Under the pieces are notes generated by a model. That model was not told the origin of the DNA. It did no database searches and worked only from the letters and a program-made list of their open reading frames with translations. A stretch of DNA of 64,000 nt from Clostridium sp. UBA699 (lineage in GTDB: Bacteria > Bacillota > Clostridia > Clostridiales > Clostridiaceae): positions 62,001-126,000 of the forward strand of contig DBML01000016.1 in the NCBI GenBank assembly GCA_002298915.1, given 5' to 3'. Position numbers and translations under genes: made by a program. Of this stretch, positions 49,369 through 57,245 are shown one piece after another (the first letter of the stretch is position 1; every line of letters starts with the position of its first letter).

Positions 49369-50819
49369 TAGTATCCACCCTCTTCCAATATTTCCTTTAC
49401 GATTTCCCTCTCGTCAAAATGGATCTTGCCAGACTTGAGTATCTGGTAATCCTCGTGGCCTTTGCCGGCTATCACGATGACATCTCCAGCCTTGGCAATC
49501 TCTATGCTTTTCTTTATGGCGTCGTGCCTGTTTTCCACAACCATGTAGTTGTCTTTTTCAATCCCTGCAAGCACATCCCTGATAATTGCCTCCGGGTCCT
49601 CCGTCCTTGGGTTGTCGGAGGTTATTATTGCCAGGTCGCTAAGGTCTGTGCCTATCCTGCCCATGATCGGCCTCTTTGTCCTGTCCCTGTCCCCTCCGCA
49701 GCCAAACACGGCTATGAGCCTTCCTTTGGTGAACTCCCTTGCGGTCCTGAGTATGTTCTCAAGCCCGTCCGGAGTATGCGCATAGTCGACAATGATGTCG
49801 AATCCAAGGTTGACTCCCTGGTTGACGATCTCGCACCTTCCGGGAACGCAGAGCATCTTCTCCAGCCCAAGCTTGACGTCGTCGATGGAAATCCCCTCTG
49901 AAAGGCAGGCCGCTGCGCTTCCAAGCGCGTTTTCCACATTGTATTTTCCTGGGATGTTTATTTTAACCTGCCTCACCTCGCCCATGTATTCCAGGTCGAA
50001 AGCAACACCCCTGGAATGGAGCCTGAGGTTCCTTCCCCTCGCGTCAGCATCCTTTTCGGCGGAATAGGTCGTCACCCTTCCCTTGATATCAACCATAAGC
50101 CTTGCGCCGTACTCGCTGTCGAGGTTTATTACAGAGTTCCTGGAGTTCTGGAACAGCATCAGCTTAGCCTTGTAGTAGTTCTCGAAGGTTTCGTGGAAAT
50201 CCAGGTGGTCCTGCGTCAGGTTGGTGAATATGCCCTCTGAAAACTCCAGGCCATACACCCTGTCCAGGTAAAGCGAGTGAGAGGAAACCTCCATCACGCA
50301 GTACTCCACGCCTTCCTCCGCCATTTCTTTGAAAAGTTTGTGCAGCTCAAGGGATTCAGGTGTGGTCCTTTCAGCCTCCAGCTTCCTGTTGCCTATGTAG
50401 TTCGCTATTGTCCCTATGATGGCTGTCTTGAAGCCGGCTGCCTCGAGTATCGACTTTATCATGAAGGTGGATGTTGTCTTGCCGTTGGTCCCTGTCACGC
50501 CTATGAGCTTTAGCCTGTCCTTCGGGTTTCCGTAAAAGTTGGAGGCTGCAACCGCAAGCGCTTTCCTCGCGTCTTCAACCCTGACGTAAACGACACCGCT
50601 CATGAGCTCCACCATGTCCTGGCATATGATGACCTTTGCCCCTTTTTCCGCTGCGCTGGCTGCATACTTGTGCCCATCGGTCTGGTATCCCTTTATGCAG
50701 ACGAAGGCGTCGCCCTCAGACACCTTCCTGGAGTCGTACTCCAGCTTTCCGATTTCTGTGCCGGCATCGCCCTGCAGCAGTTCGTATTTCAACCCTCTCA
50801 ACAATTCGCTGAGCTTCAT
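49368..50819 (-). CDS. murE: UDP-MurNAc-tripeptide synthetase MurE (meso-DAP type)
   Basis: A 483-residue ligase that adds the third residue of the stem peptide. Motifs are LEYDSRKVSEGDAFVCIKGY, the P-loop GVTGTNGKTTST, TPESLELHKLF, VMEVSSHSL, TNLTQDHLDFHET, YAHTPDGLENIL and GCGGDRDRTKRP. The substrate motif DNPRTEDP predicts meso-diaminopimelate, consistent with dapF in this window. ATG 50817-50819 follows GGAGG; the open frame 17 codons upstream crosses a terminator and is rejected. Confidence 0.96.
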   Translation of the reverse strand: MKLSELLRGLKYELLQGDAGTEIGKLEYDSRKVSEGDAFVCIKGYQTDGHKYAASAAEKGAKVIICQDMVELMSGVVYVRVEDARKALAVAASNFYGNPKDRLKLIGVTGTNGKTTSTFMIKSILEAAGFKTAIIGTIANYIGNRKLEAERTTPESLELHKLFKEMAEEGVEYCVMEVSSHSLYLDRVYGLEFSEGIFTNLTQDHLDFHETFENYYKAKLMLFQNSRNSVINLDSEYGARLMVDIKGRVTTYSAEKDADARGRNLRLHSRGVAFDLEYMGEVRQVKINIPGKYNVENALGSAAACLSEGISIDDVKLGLEKMLCVPGRCEIVNQGVNLGFDIIVDYAHTPDGLENILRTAREFTKGRLIAVFGCGGDRDRTKRPIMGRIGTDLSDLAIITSDNPRTEDPEAIIRDVLAGIEKDNYMVVENRHDAIKKSIEIAKAGDVIVIAGKGHEDYQILKSGKIHFDEREIVKEILEEGGY

Positions 50820-50847
50820 ATAATCAACCTCCATGTGTGTAATTATG

Positions 50848-50896
50848 AAAAAACAGGCATGCCAGAGCATAGTTTCACCGTGCTCTGCTGCATGCC
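50848..50896 (-). terminator. intrinsic terminator between the PBP gene and murE
   Basis: Minus-strand GGCATGC-AG-CAGAGCA pairs with TGCTCTG-GCATGCC around an 11-base loop with a 2-base bulge, followed by TGTTTTTTC. It lies 11 bases past the PBP stop and about 30 bases before the murE start, inside an otherwise compact operon. Confidence 0.8.
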
Positions 50897-50906
50897 ATAA
50901 GCAATA

Positions 50907-53099
50907 TTAATCTCCTATCGGATCAAGTTCAAGACCGATAACGCTTCCCTTTGTAACAACCGTTCCTGATGCTATGCTCTGGCCTGAAACCATGCCGTCT
51001 CCCGTGAACTGGGCCTTCAGCCCGATGCTCCTGAGCGTCTGCACCGCCTTTTCTTTTCCAAGGCCTTTAAGGTCAGGCATAGTCACTACCTTATTATAAT
51101 TAGCGGTAGTCCCAGTGTAAAGTGTTATTTTGGTTCCTTCCTTAACTGTTGTGCCAGGATCCTGCTCCATGTCTGTTACGTAATTCCCTTTGGAGTCAGA
51201 AATATAGTCAAGGTTGTAATCAGCAAGCGTGGCCTGGGCCTGTTCCTTAGTCATGCCCCTGACATCAGGTACCACGATGTCCCTGAGAAGGCTTTTCGCA
51301 ATTTCTTCTCCGCTTGCATCACCCTTCATAGCCATGTAGTTGAATATGTCGTTGAAAACAGTCTGTGCCACCGGCGCAGCTATCTGCCCTGCATAGTAGT
51401 TGGAAGGGTCCGGCTCGTCTATCTGTATGAACACGGTTATCTTGGGATTGCTTGATGGGGCCATGCCTGCGAAGGAAGCTATGTACTTGCCATCCATGTA
51501 TCCGCCGTTACCAGCCTTCTGGGCCGTTCCTGTCTTTCCTGCAATGTGATAGCCGTCTATGAACGCTTTGCTTCCGCCGCCTTCCGAAACGACCTTCTCA
51601 AGGTATGATCTGAGCTCTGCAGTCTTAGCACTGTCGAACACCTGCCTGGCTGTTGCTGCGCTGTCGTAGGTGCTGTCCACGATCTCCTTGCCAGTTGTCT
51701 CGTCTTGGTGACCGGTCTGGTACATGAGGTGCGGGGTTATGAGCTTACCTCCGTTCGCTATGGCGTTGAACGCCTCCAGGTATTCCACGCAGGAAACGGT
51801 GTTGGTCTGACCGAAGGCTATTGTGGCGAGGTCGAGGTCGGTGATGTTCTTAGGATCCTTGATTATCCCAACCGCCTCTCCAGGAAGATCTATCCCTGTC
51901 TTTGCCCCGAAGCCCGATTTCTTTATGTATTCCGTCAGCTTCTCCTTGCCGAGGGCTGCCCCCACCTCCGAGAATCCTGAGTTGCAGGAGTTCTTCAGTA
52001 TGTCCACAAAGCTTTGCACTCCGTGGCCCGATCTCTTCCAGCAATGTATCGTGTGTCCCAGGATCTTGAAGCTTCCCGTGCAGGTGAAGGTGGAGCCGCT
52101 GTTAACAACGTTGTTTTCCAGAGCCGCGATGGCTGTTATCACCTTGAAGATGGAACCAGGCTCGTATGTATCGCTAACCGCCCTGTTCCTCCAGATAGCC
52201 TGAAGCTCCTCCGAGGTCTTCCCCTCGGCCCAAGGGGTGTTGGGATCGTAGTCCGGCTTGTTGACCATTGCCAGGATGTCGCCGTTGTTGGGATCCATCA
52301 CTATTATGGTGACCGCCTTGGCCTTGTTGTCCTCAAGGGCTTTCTGCGCCTCTTTTTCGGCTATGTTCTGTATTACCTCGTCTACTGTCGTTATCAGGTC
52401 CTTGCCGTCTATAGGCTCGGTGATAACCGTGCTGCTGTACGGCAAAACCTCTCCGTTCCCGTCCTTCTCGGCTATCTTCTTGCCCGGGGTTCCCGAAAGC
52501 AGTGTGTTGTACTGGAGCTCCAGGCCGGCAAGGCCCTGCCCGTCTGAGTTGAGAAAGCCGAGAACATGCGCAAGGAAGTTCCCGTTAGGGTAGAACCTTT
52601 TCGTGTCTCCTGATACTATTACGCCCCTCAGGTTGAGCGCCTTGACGCTGTCGGCCTGAGCCTTCTCTATCCTCCTCTTCAGTATGCCGTAGGATATCGG
52701 TTTGCCGTTCGACAGCTTTGCGTCCATTATCTTCTTAACGTCCTCTACGGACATGCCTAAGGCGTTTGCCAGCTTTGAAGCAACGTCATCCTCAGTGAGC
52801 TTCTTTTTCGCAATGGTTTCCCTGAGCGTTTTCATGTCCAGATCGACCCTGTAGACGCTGGCGCTTACAGCAAGCTCTTCGCCGTTCCTGTCCAGGATCC
52901 TCCCTCGTTCGGCTTCCACCTTCACAGTGCTTGTCCACTGGGCCTCAGCCTTTGCGCTGTAATCCCAATGCTTGACGATCATTATGTACGACATCCTTAA
53001 AAACAGTAAAAAGAAGACGCCGGATAAAATCAGCAGCGTCACTTTCATTCGTTTGTTTGCTTGAGTTTTACCCTTATGTCCTCTTTTCTTTTCTGCCAC
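50907..53099 (-). CDS. class B penicillin-binding protein with two PASTA domains (SpoVD/FtsI type)
   Basis: A 730-residue transpeptidase. One membrane anchor (VTLLILSGVFFLLFLRMSYIM) is followed by the dimerisation region starting RGRILDRNGEELAVS. The transpeptidase domain has the active-site SIFK (Ser 316, Lys 319), SCN and KTGTAQK (522-528). Two PASTA repeats close it (VVPDVRGMTKEQAQATLADY and VVTMPDLKGLGKEKAVQTL). GTG 53097-53099 follows GGAGGG by eight bases; a TTG two codons earlier is too close. The place between ftsL and murE fits FtsI or the sporulation paralogue SpoVD; only one such gene is here. Confidence 0.94.
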   Translation of the reverse strand: MAEKKRGHKGKTQANKRMKVTLLILSGVFFLLFLRMSYIMIVKHWDYSAKAEAQWTSTVKVEAERGRILDRNGEELAVSASVYRVDLDMKTLRETIAKKKLTEDDVASKLANALGMSVEDVKKIMDAKLSNGKPISYGILKRRIEKAQADSVKALNLRGVIVSGDTKRFYPNGNFLAHVLGFLNSDGQGLAGLELQYNTLLSGTPGKKIAEKDGNGEVLPYSSTVITEPIDGKDLITTVDEVIQNIAEKEAQKALEDNKAKAVTIIVMDPNNGDILAMVNKPDYDPNTPWAEGKTSEELQAIWRNRAVSDTYEPGSIFKVITAIAALENNVVNSGSTFTCTGSFKILGHTIHCWKRSGHGVQSFVDILKNSCNSGFSEVGAALGKEKLTEYIKKSGFGAKTGIDLPGEAVGIIKDPKNITDLDLATIAFGQTNTVSCVEYLEAFNAIANGGKLITPHLMYQTGHQDETTGKEIVDSTYDSAATARQVFDSAKTAELRSYLEKVVSEGGGSKAFIDGYHIAGKTGTAQKAGNGGYMDGKYIASFAGMAPSSNPKITVFIQIDEPDPSNYYAGQIAAPVAQTVFNDIFNYMAMKGDASGEEIAKSLLRDIVVPDVRGMTKEQAQATLADYNLDYISDSKGNYVTDMEQDPGTTVKEGTKITLYTGTTANYNKVVTMPDLKGLGKEKAVQTLRSIGLKAQFTGDGMVSGQSIASGTVVTKGSVIGLELDPIGD

Positions 53100-53120
53100 T
53101 GCCAATCCCTCCAGATCAAA

Positions 53121-53588
53121 CTAGAATATTTTTTCAGCCAGCACGGAGATGGATTTATTGCTATCATTGCTGCTTTCCGAAGCAATTATAGTGTTTTTGC
53201 TTATGTCAGCATATATTGCATCGTTCCTGTCCGGAGTGACCATTCCCAGTTTGTTTACCGCTGTGTCTTCTATGTACTGGATATTGTTATACTTTACGAG
53301 CTCAACCTTCAGGTTCTCGTTTTCCTTGTTGAGCGCCGTTATGTTCTGTGTGGTTTTGTTAAGATCTTCCTGGAGGCTGTATATTATGCAGTACCTTCCC
53401 ACCAGAGTAATACCTACAATAAATGCGATCATAATGTTTCTCATTATGGCGAATTTCTTCTTCAATGCCTTGTTGGCAGATTTTTTATTTCTGACCTGCC
53501 TTTTCTGCTCTGATTCACGGTAAGGTGCATGATTTGGCGCTAATACCGTATTACCGTTGATCATGATTTTTTCGTTTAATACATTCAT
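53121..53588 (-). CDS. ftsL: FtsL-like cell division protein
   Basis: A 155-residue single-pass protein with a basic cytosolic start (EQKRQVRNKKSANKALKKKF), one membrane helix (MRNIMIAFIVGITLVGRYCII) and a short coiled coil (LQEDLNKTTQNITALNKENENLKVELVK split by register) followed by YIEDTAVNKLGMVTPDRNDAIY. The last part is the usual FtsL end. Identity rests on this plan and the position between rsmH and the PBP gene. ATG 53586-53588 has GGGGTG upstream. Confidence 0.85.
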   Translation of the reverse strand: MNVLNEKIMINGNTVLAPNHAPYRESEQKRQVRNKKSANKALKKKFAIMRNIMIAFIVGITLVGRYCIIYSLQEDLNKTTQNITALNKENENLKVELVKYNNIQYIEDTAVNKLGMVTPDRNDAIYADISKNTIIASESSNDSNKSISVLAEKIF

Positions 53589-53617
53589 ACCCTTCACCCC
53601 ACTTAATAAATTAGAAC

Positions 53618-54547
53618 CTAAAGTTTCTCAGCAACCCTTAGCTTTGCGCTCCTGCTCCTCGAGTTTTCAGCCAGCTCTTCATCGCTTGGAAGAATAGGTT
53701 TTTTTGTTATCACCTTCACGCTTGGTTTCCTTCCGCAAACACAAACCGGGAAATCCTTAGGACAGATGCACGGGTCCTCCATTTCCTTGAACAGGTTCTT
53801 TATCTCCCTGTCCTCGAGTGAATGGAATGTTATCACGGCTATCCTGCCTCTGGAGTTCAGCCTGGCTACGCTGTCCCTTATAGCCTTGTCCAGGATCTTC
53901 AATTCCTGGTTTACTTCTATCCTTATCGCCTGGAACGTCCTTTTGCCCGGATGACCTTCCTTACGGAATTTACCCGGTATTGCCGCTGTTATTATGTCCA
54001 CAAGTTCGAATGTTGTTTCCAGCGGCTTCTGGGCCCTTCTCTCCACGATGAACTGCGCGATCCTCTTGGCAAATCTCTCTTCTCCGTATTCCTTTATTAT
54101 CCTGTAGAGGTCTTCCTCACTGTATGTGTTCACCACTTCGTAAGCCGACAGGCTGCTCTCACGGTTCATCCTCATGTCCAGCGGTGCGTTCTTCATGTAG
54201 CTGAAGCCTCTCTCTGCCTCGTCTAGTTGGTGCGAGGATACCCCCAGGTCCATCAGTATGCCGTCAACCTTTTCAATCTCCAGCGATTCCAGGATGCTGT
54301 CTATATTGTGGAAATTGTCATGTACATATGTCACGTTGCTGAAACCTTCCAGCCTTTTCTTGGCTGCGGCTATCGCGTTGGTGTCCTGGTCTATACCTAT
54401 CAGCCTTCCGTTTCCGTCAAGCTTTCTTATTATCTCCAGGGAATGGCCTCCGCCTCCCATTGTACAGTCGACGTATATCCCATCTTTCTTTATATCTAAA
54501 GCTTCTATGCATTCATTCAACAATACGGATACATGTTTGAATTCCAT
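53618..54547 (-). CDS. rsmH: 16S rRNA (cytosine(1402)-N(4))-methyltransferase
   Basis: A 309-residue SAM-dependent methyltransferase. Visible are HVSVLLNECIEALDIKKDGIYVDCTMGGGGHS, IGIDQDTNAI, VDGILMDLGVSSHQLDEAERGFSY with the DLG catalytic region, PLDMRMN, AIRIEVNQEL and VITFHSLEDR. It methylates C1402 of 16S rRNA near the P site. It lies nine bases after mraZ, the usual order. Confidence 0.97.
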   Translation of the reverse strand: MEFKHVSVLLNECIEALDIKKDGIYVDCTMGGGGHSLEIIRKLDGNGRLIGIDQDTNAIAAAKKRLEGFSNVTYVHDNFHNIDSILESLEIEKVDGILMDLGVSSHQLDEAERGFSYMKNAPLDMRMNRESSLSAYEVVNTYSEEDLYRIIKEYGEERFAKRIAQFIVERRAQKPLETTFELVDIITAAIPGKFRKEGHPGKRTFQAIRIEVNQELKILDKAIRDSVARLNSRGRIAVITFHSLEDREIKNLFKEMEDPCICPKDFPVCVCGRKPSVKVITKKPILPSDEELAENSRSRSAKLRVAEKL

Positions 54548-54556
54548 ATGCTCCTC

Positions 54557-54985
54557 CTAAATTCCGAGTTCGCTCATCTGTTCTGCTATGTCGTCGAAGT
54601 CAAGGTTCTGGTCGTTGTATTCCTCCCACTTTTCCTTGCTCCAGATCTCTATCCTGTTCGACACCCCTATGCTTACCACTTCCTTGGTTATGCCGGCATA
54701 TTCCATTATGCTCTGTGGTATCAGTGCCCTCCCCTGTTTGTCCAGCTCAATTTCATTTGCACCAGAGAAGAAGAATCTCTGGAACGATCTGGCATTCTTG
54801 TTTGTGAGCGGCAGCTTCGAAAGTTTTTCCTCAAACACCCTCCACTCATCGCAGGTGTAAGCGTATACGCATCCGTCGAGCCCTTTGGTCATGACGAATT
54901 TGCTGCCAAGCTCCTCTCTGAATTTCGAGGGTACTATTATTCTGTTTTTATTGTCTATTGCATGTGTATACTCACCGATAAACAT
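54557..54985 (-). CDS. mraZ: transcriptional regulator MraZ
   Basis: A 142-residue AbrB-like double-domain protein. FIGEYTHAIDNKNRIIVPSKFREEL and IELDKQGRALIPQSIMEYAGITKEVVSIG are the two DxxGR/KNR-type halves that form a ring which binds direct repeats. It typically represses its own cluster. It is the first gene of the division run, with three exact repeats in its upstream region as targets. Confidence 0.97.
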   Translation of the reverse strand: MFIGEYTHAIDNKNRIIVPSKFREELGSKFVMTKGLDGCVYAYTCDEWRVFEEKLSKLPLTNKNARSFQRFFFSGANEIELDKQGRALIPQSIMEYAGITKEVVSIGVSNRIEIWSKEKWEEYNDQNLDFDDIAEQMSELGI

Positions 54986-55005
54986 AACAGCACCTCACTA
55001 AAATC

Positions 55006-55034
55006 CACCACTTTGCACCACTTTTCACCACTTT
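55006..55034 (-). promoter_or_regulatory. MraZ operator: three AAAGTGGTG repeats
   Basis: On the minus strand AAAGTGGTG occurs three times at exact 10-base spacing (55006-55014, 55016-55024, 55026-55034), 21-49 bases upstream of the mraZ start. MraZ is known to bind tandem GTGG-type repeats with about one helical turn between them, so autoregulation is likely. Confidence 0.85.
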
Positions 55035-55081
55035 CCATATATATTCGATATATAATTTCAAATTCCTTCCTAGTTTCAACA

Positions 55082-55120
55082 TTTTTTAACTTTTTTTTAA
55101 CTTTTTTTTAACTTTTTTTT
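55082..55120. repeat. phased A/T-tracts between mraZ and ychF
   Basis: AACTTTTTTTT is repeated three times with an exact 11-base period (55088-55120), preceded by a shorter T6 tract. Phased tracts of this kind bend DNA. They lie about 100-135 bases upstream of mraZ and directly upstream of the ychF promoter. Confidence 0.75.
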
Positions 55121-55135
55121 GAAGCACATCTTTCC

Positions 55136-55164
55136 TTGAAATAGAAGGCCTTGTAGAGTATAAT
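55136..55164 (+). promoter_or_regulatory. sigma-A promoter of ychF
   Basis: TTGAAA, a 17-base spacer and a perfect TATAAT, about 39 bases before the ychF start. Confidence 0.8.
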
Positions 55165-55202
55165 ACTATAGGGATTATAGGGTATGAAAGGAATGTAAAT
55201 AT

Positions 55203-56300
55203 ATGAAACTTGGAATCGTAGGTTTGCCTAACGTGGGCAAAAGCACTTTGTTCAACGCAATAACAAAAGCAGGCGCAGAATCGGCCAACTATCCGTTCTG
55301 CACAATAGAACCGAACGTGGGCGTTGTAAGCGTGCCTGATAAGAGATTAGATGTTCTGGAGAAGATGTACAATACAAAGAGGAAGGTACATACAGCTATA
55401 GAGTTTTACGATATCGCCGGCCTCGTCAAGGGTGCAAGCAAGGGGGAAGGTCTCGGAAACAAGTTCCTCTCACATATAAGGGAGGTAGCTTCCATAGTGC
55501 ATGTAGTGAGATGCTTCCACGACGAAAACATTGTTCACGTGGACGGCTCCGTCGACCCGATCAGGGACATAGAGACCATCAGCCTGGAGCTGATATTCTC
55601 AGACATAGAATCACTGGACAAGAGGATAGAAAAGTCCAGGAAGCTGGCAAACAGCGGAAACAAGGAAGCAAAGGCTGAGGTCGATCTTTCCTCAAGGCTG
55701 AAAGCCCACCTTGAAGAAGGCAAGCCGGTGAGGACTCTTGAGCTGAGCGATGAGGAACAGGAGCGAGTGAAGGGTTACTTCCTGCTGACCTCCAAGCCAG
55801 TCCTCTACGCTGCCAACATTTCTGAGGACGACCTTATGGCGGGCAACACTGACAACGACCTTGTCAAGAAGGTTAAGGAGTACGCCGCTGCCGAAAATTC
55901 GGAAGTAATAGTGATAAGCGCAAGGCTTGAAGAGGAACTCTCTTCTCTTGAGGACGACGAGAAGATGGAGCTCCTGTCGGAGTACGGACTTGACGAGTCA
56001 GGTCTCGACAAGCTCATCCACGCCTCCTACAAGCTGCTCGGCCTCATAAGCTACCTGACAGCCGGAGTACAGGAAGTTCGAGCATGGACCATAGTCAAGG
56101 GCACAAAGGCTCCTCAGGCTGCGGGGAAGATACACTCCGACATAGAGAGAGGCTTCATAAGGGCTGAGATAGTGTCCTACGACACCCTTGTTGAATGCGG
56201 ATCCGAAGCTGCCGCCAAAGAAAAGGGCCTTTTCAGGCTTGAAGGAAAGGACTACGTAATGCAGGACGGTGACGTGGTCAACTTCAGGTTCAACGTGTAA
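55203..56300 (+). CDS. ychF: redox-regulated ATPase YchF (OLA1 family)
   Basis: A 365-residue Obg-related P-loop protein that prefers ATP. Motifs are GIVGLPNVGKSTLFNAIT, YPFCTIEPNVGVV, the G3 region FYDIAGLVKGASKGEGLGNKFL, and the C-terminal TGS domain (AWTIVKGTKAPQAAGKIHSD, FIRAEIV, YVMQDGDVVNFRFNV). It binds ribosomes and is implicated in stress responses. It is divergent from the mraZ run and ends at a strong bidirectional terminator. Confidence 0.96.
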   Translation: MKLGIVGLPNVGKSTLFNAITKAGAESANYPFCTIEPNVGVVSVPDKRLDVLEKMYNTKRKVHTAIEFYDIAGLVKGASKGEGLGNKFLSHIREVASIVHVVRCFHDENIVHVDGSVDPIRDIETISLELIFSDIESLDKRIEKSRKLANSGNKEAKAEVDLSSRLKAHLEEGKPVRTLELSDEEQERVKGYFLLTSKPVLYAANISEDDLMAGNTDNDLVKKVKEYAAAENSEVIVISARLEEELSSLEDDEKMELLSEYGLDESGLDKLIHASYKLLGLISYLTAGVQEVRAWTIVKGTKAPQAAGKIHSDIERGFIRAEIVSYDTLVECGSEAAAKEKGLFRLEGKDYVMQDGDVVNFRFNV

Positions 56301-56338
56301 AAAATGTTCCTATATATATATAATGTAGATATCAATCA

Positions 56339-56386
56339 AAAAGAGGTCCTTGGATTTTCGTTGCCGAACATCCAAGGACCTCTTTT
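56339..56386. terminator. bidirectional intrinsic terminator
   Basis: A 16-base perfect inverted repeat (AAAAGAGGTCCTTGGA / TCCAAGGACCTCTTTT) with a 16-base loop between the convergent ychF and lipoprotein genes. Confidence 0.9.
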
Positions 56387-56424
56387 CAAATCTTATTTCT
56401 GATATGACAGGCAGCCAATTTTTG

Positions 56425-57105
56425 TCAATACGTGGTCGCCTCTTTGTAATCTGAAGGGATTTCGAACATGTCTGAAGTTACTTTGTTCGAGAGCTCTATG
56501 ATCTCCATGACCACTTCGCTATCTCCTGTTTTGAATGCTACAGCTTGAAGCTTCCCACCGTCAAAGTAGTATCTGAGGGTGCCTTTGCCAACTGTGTATT
56601 CCTCGTAGTCCATTAGCTTTCCATTGAGTTCAGCTTTCCCCTTGCCAGTATACGTGATGCCTGTTGTGTCTATCTTCTGATCCTCAACGCTTGGGGTTGT
56701 GTCTGTCCCTGTGTTCGATATTGTCATCTTATAGTAAGTCTTCGCGGCATCGTTGATAACATAAATTGTATCGTCCTTAATTATCTCGTGGGTTTTCATT
56801 GGATTATCGCCAACAATTTCAGTAATCATGGAAGTTAGATTGCCGTCTATTGCCATTGTTGTCTCAGATGTTATGGTTTGATTTTCAACTGTCATTGTGG
56901 TCTTGTAATGCATGAGATATTTTCCACTCTTCATAATGTCGGCATAGGAGGTCGAAAGCAGACCGGATTTCGTTTCAGTCTGGCTTGTTCCACCGCCGTT
57001 TGTCGTGTTTGTCGTGCCCGATGTGCCGCTGTTGCCGCTGGAACATCCCGCAAGAATCCCAAGGGCAAATATCGATGCGTAAAGAATCGCCATCATCTTT
57101 TTCAT
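56425..57105 (-). CDS. lipoprotein, LolA/DUF-type antiparallel sheet likely
   Basis: A 226-residue exported lipoprotein. The lipobox LAGC follows a signal peptide (MKKMMAILYASIFALGI), and a Gly/Thr/Asn-rich linker comes next. The mature part has repeating strands: GKYLMHYKTTMTVENQTITS, TTMAIDGNLTSMI, DDTIYVINDAAKTYYKM, ELNGKLMDYEEYTVGKG and LRYYFDGGKLQAVAFKT. This pattern resembles clostridial lipoproteins that read like a LolA/DUF6612-type fold; the family is not certain. ATG 57103-57105 follows GAGGGGGT. Confidence 0.7.
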   Translation of the reverse strand: MKKMMAILYASIFALGILAGCSSGNSGTSGTTNTTNGGGTSQTETKSGLLSTSYADIMKSGKYLMHYKTTMTVENQTITSETTMAIDGNLTSMITEIVGDNPMKTHEIIKDDTIYVINDAAKTYYKMTISNTGTDTTPSVEDQKIDTTGITYTGKGKAELNGKLMDYEEYTVGKGTLRYYFDGGKLQAVAFKTGDSEVVMEIIELSNKVTSDMFEIPSDYKEATTY

Positions 57106-57195
57106 AGCCATACCCCCTCGATCGTTTATTTATACTCAAAGTTTACATTAAGGGAGGGATAAATTCAAGATTTTTCTGAATTATCAGTCAAGGCA

Positions 57196-57204
57196 TGCTA
57201 CAAT
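57196..57204 (+). promoter_or_regulatory. extended -10 promoter of the two-domain VOC gene
   Basis: TGCTACAAT, an extended -10, about 40 bases before the start codon and 26 bases before AGGAGG. Confidence 0.4.
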
Positions 57205-57245
57205 ATTATATGAAGATATTCGTTTTGATAAGGAGGTTTTTTCTT

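Noticed and set aside
50819..50870. N-terminal extension of MurE by 17 codons
   Set aside because: It crosses a terminator and its added residues are not MurE-like; GGAGG supports the later ATG.
55082..55120. T8 repeats as a CRISPR array or coding microsatellite
   Set aside because: The unit is 11 bases with no spacers and no open frame; helical phasing explains it better.
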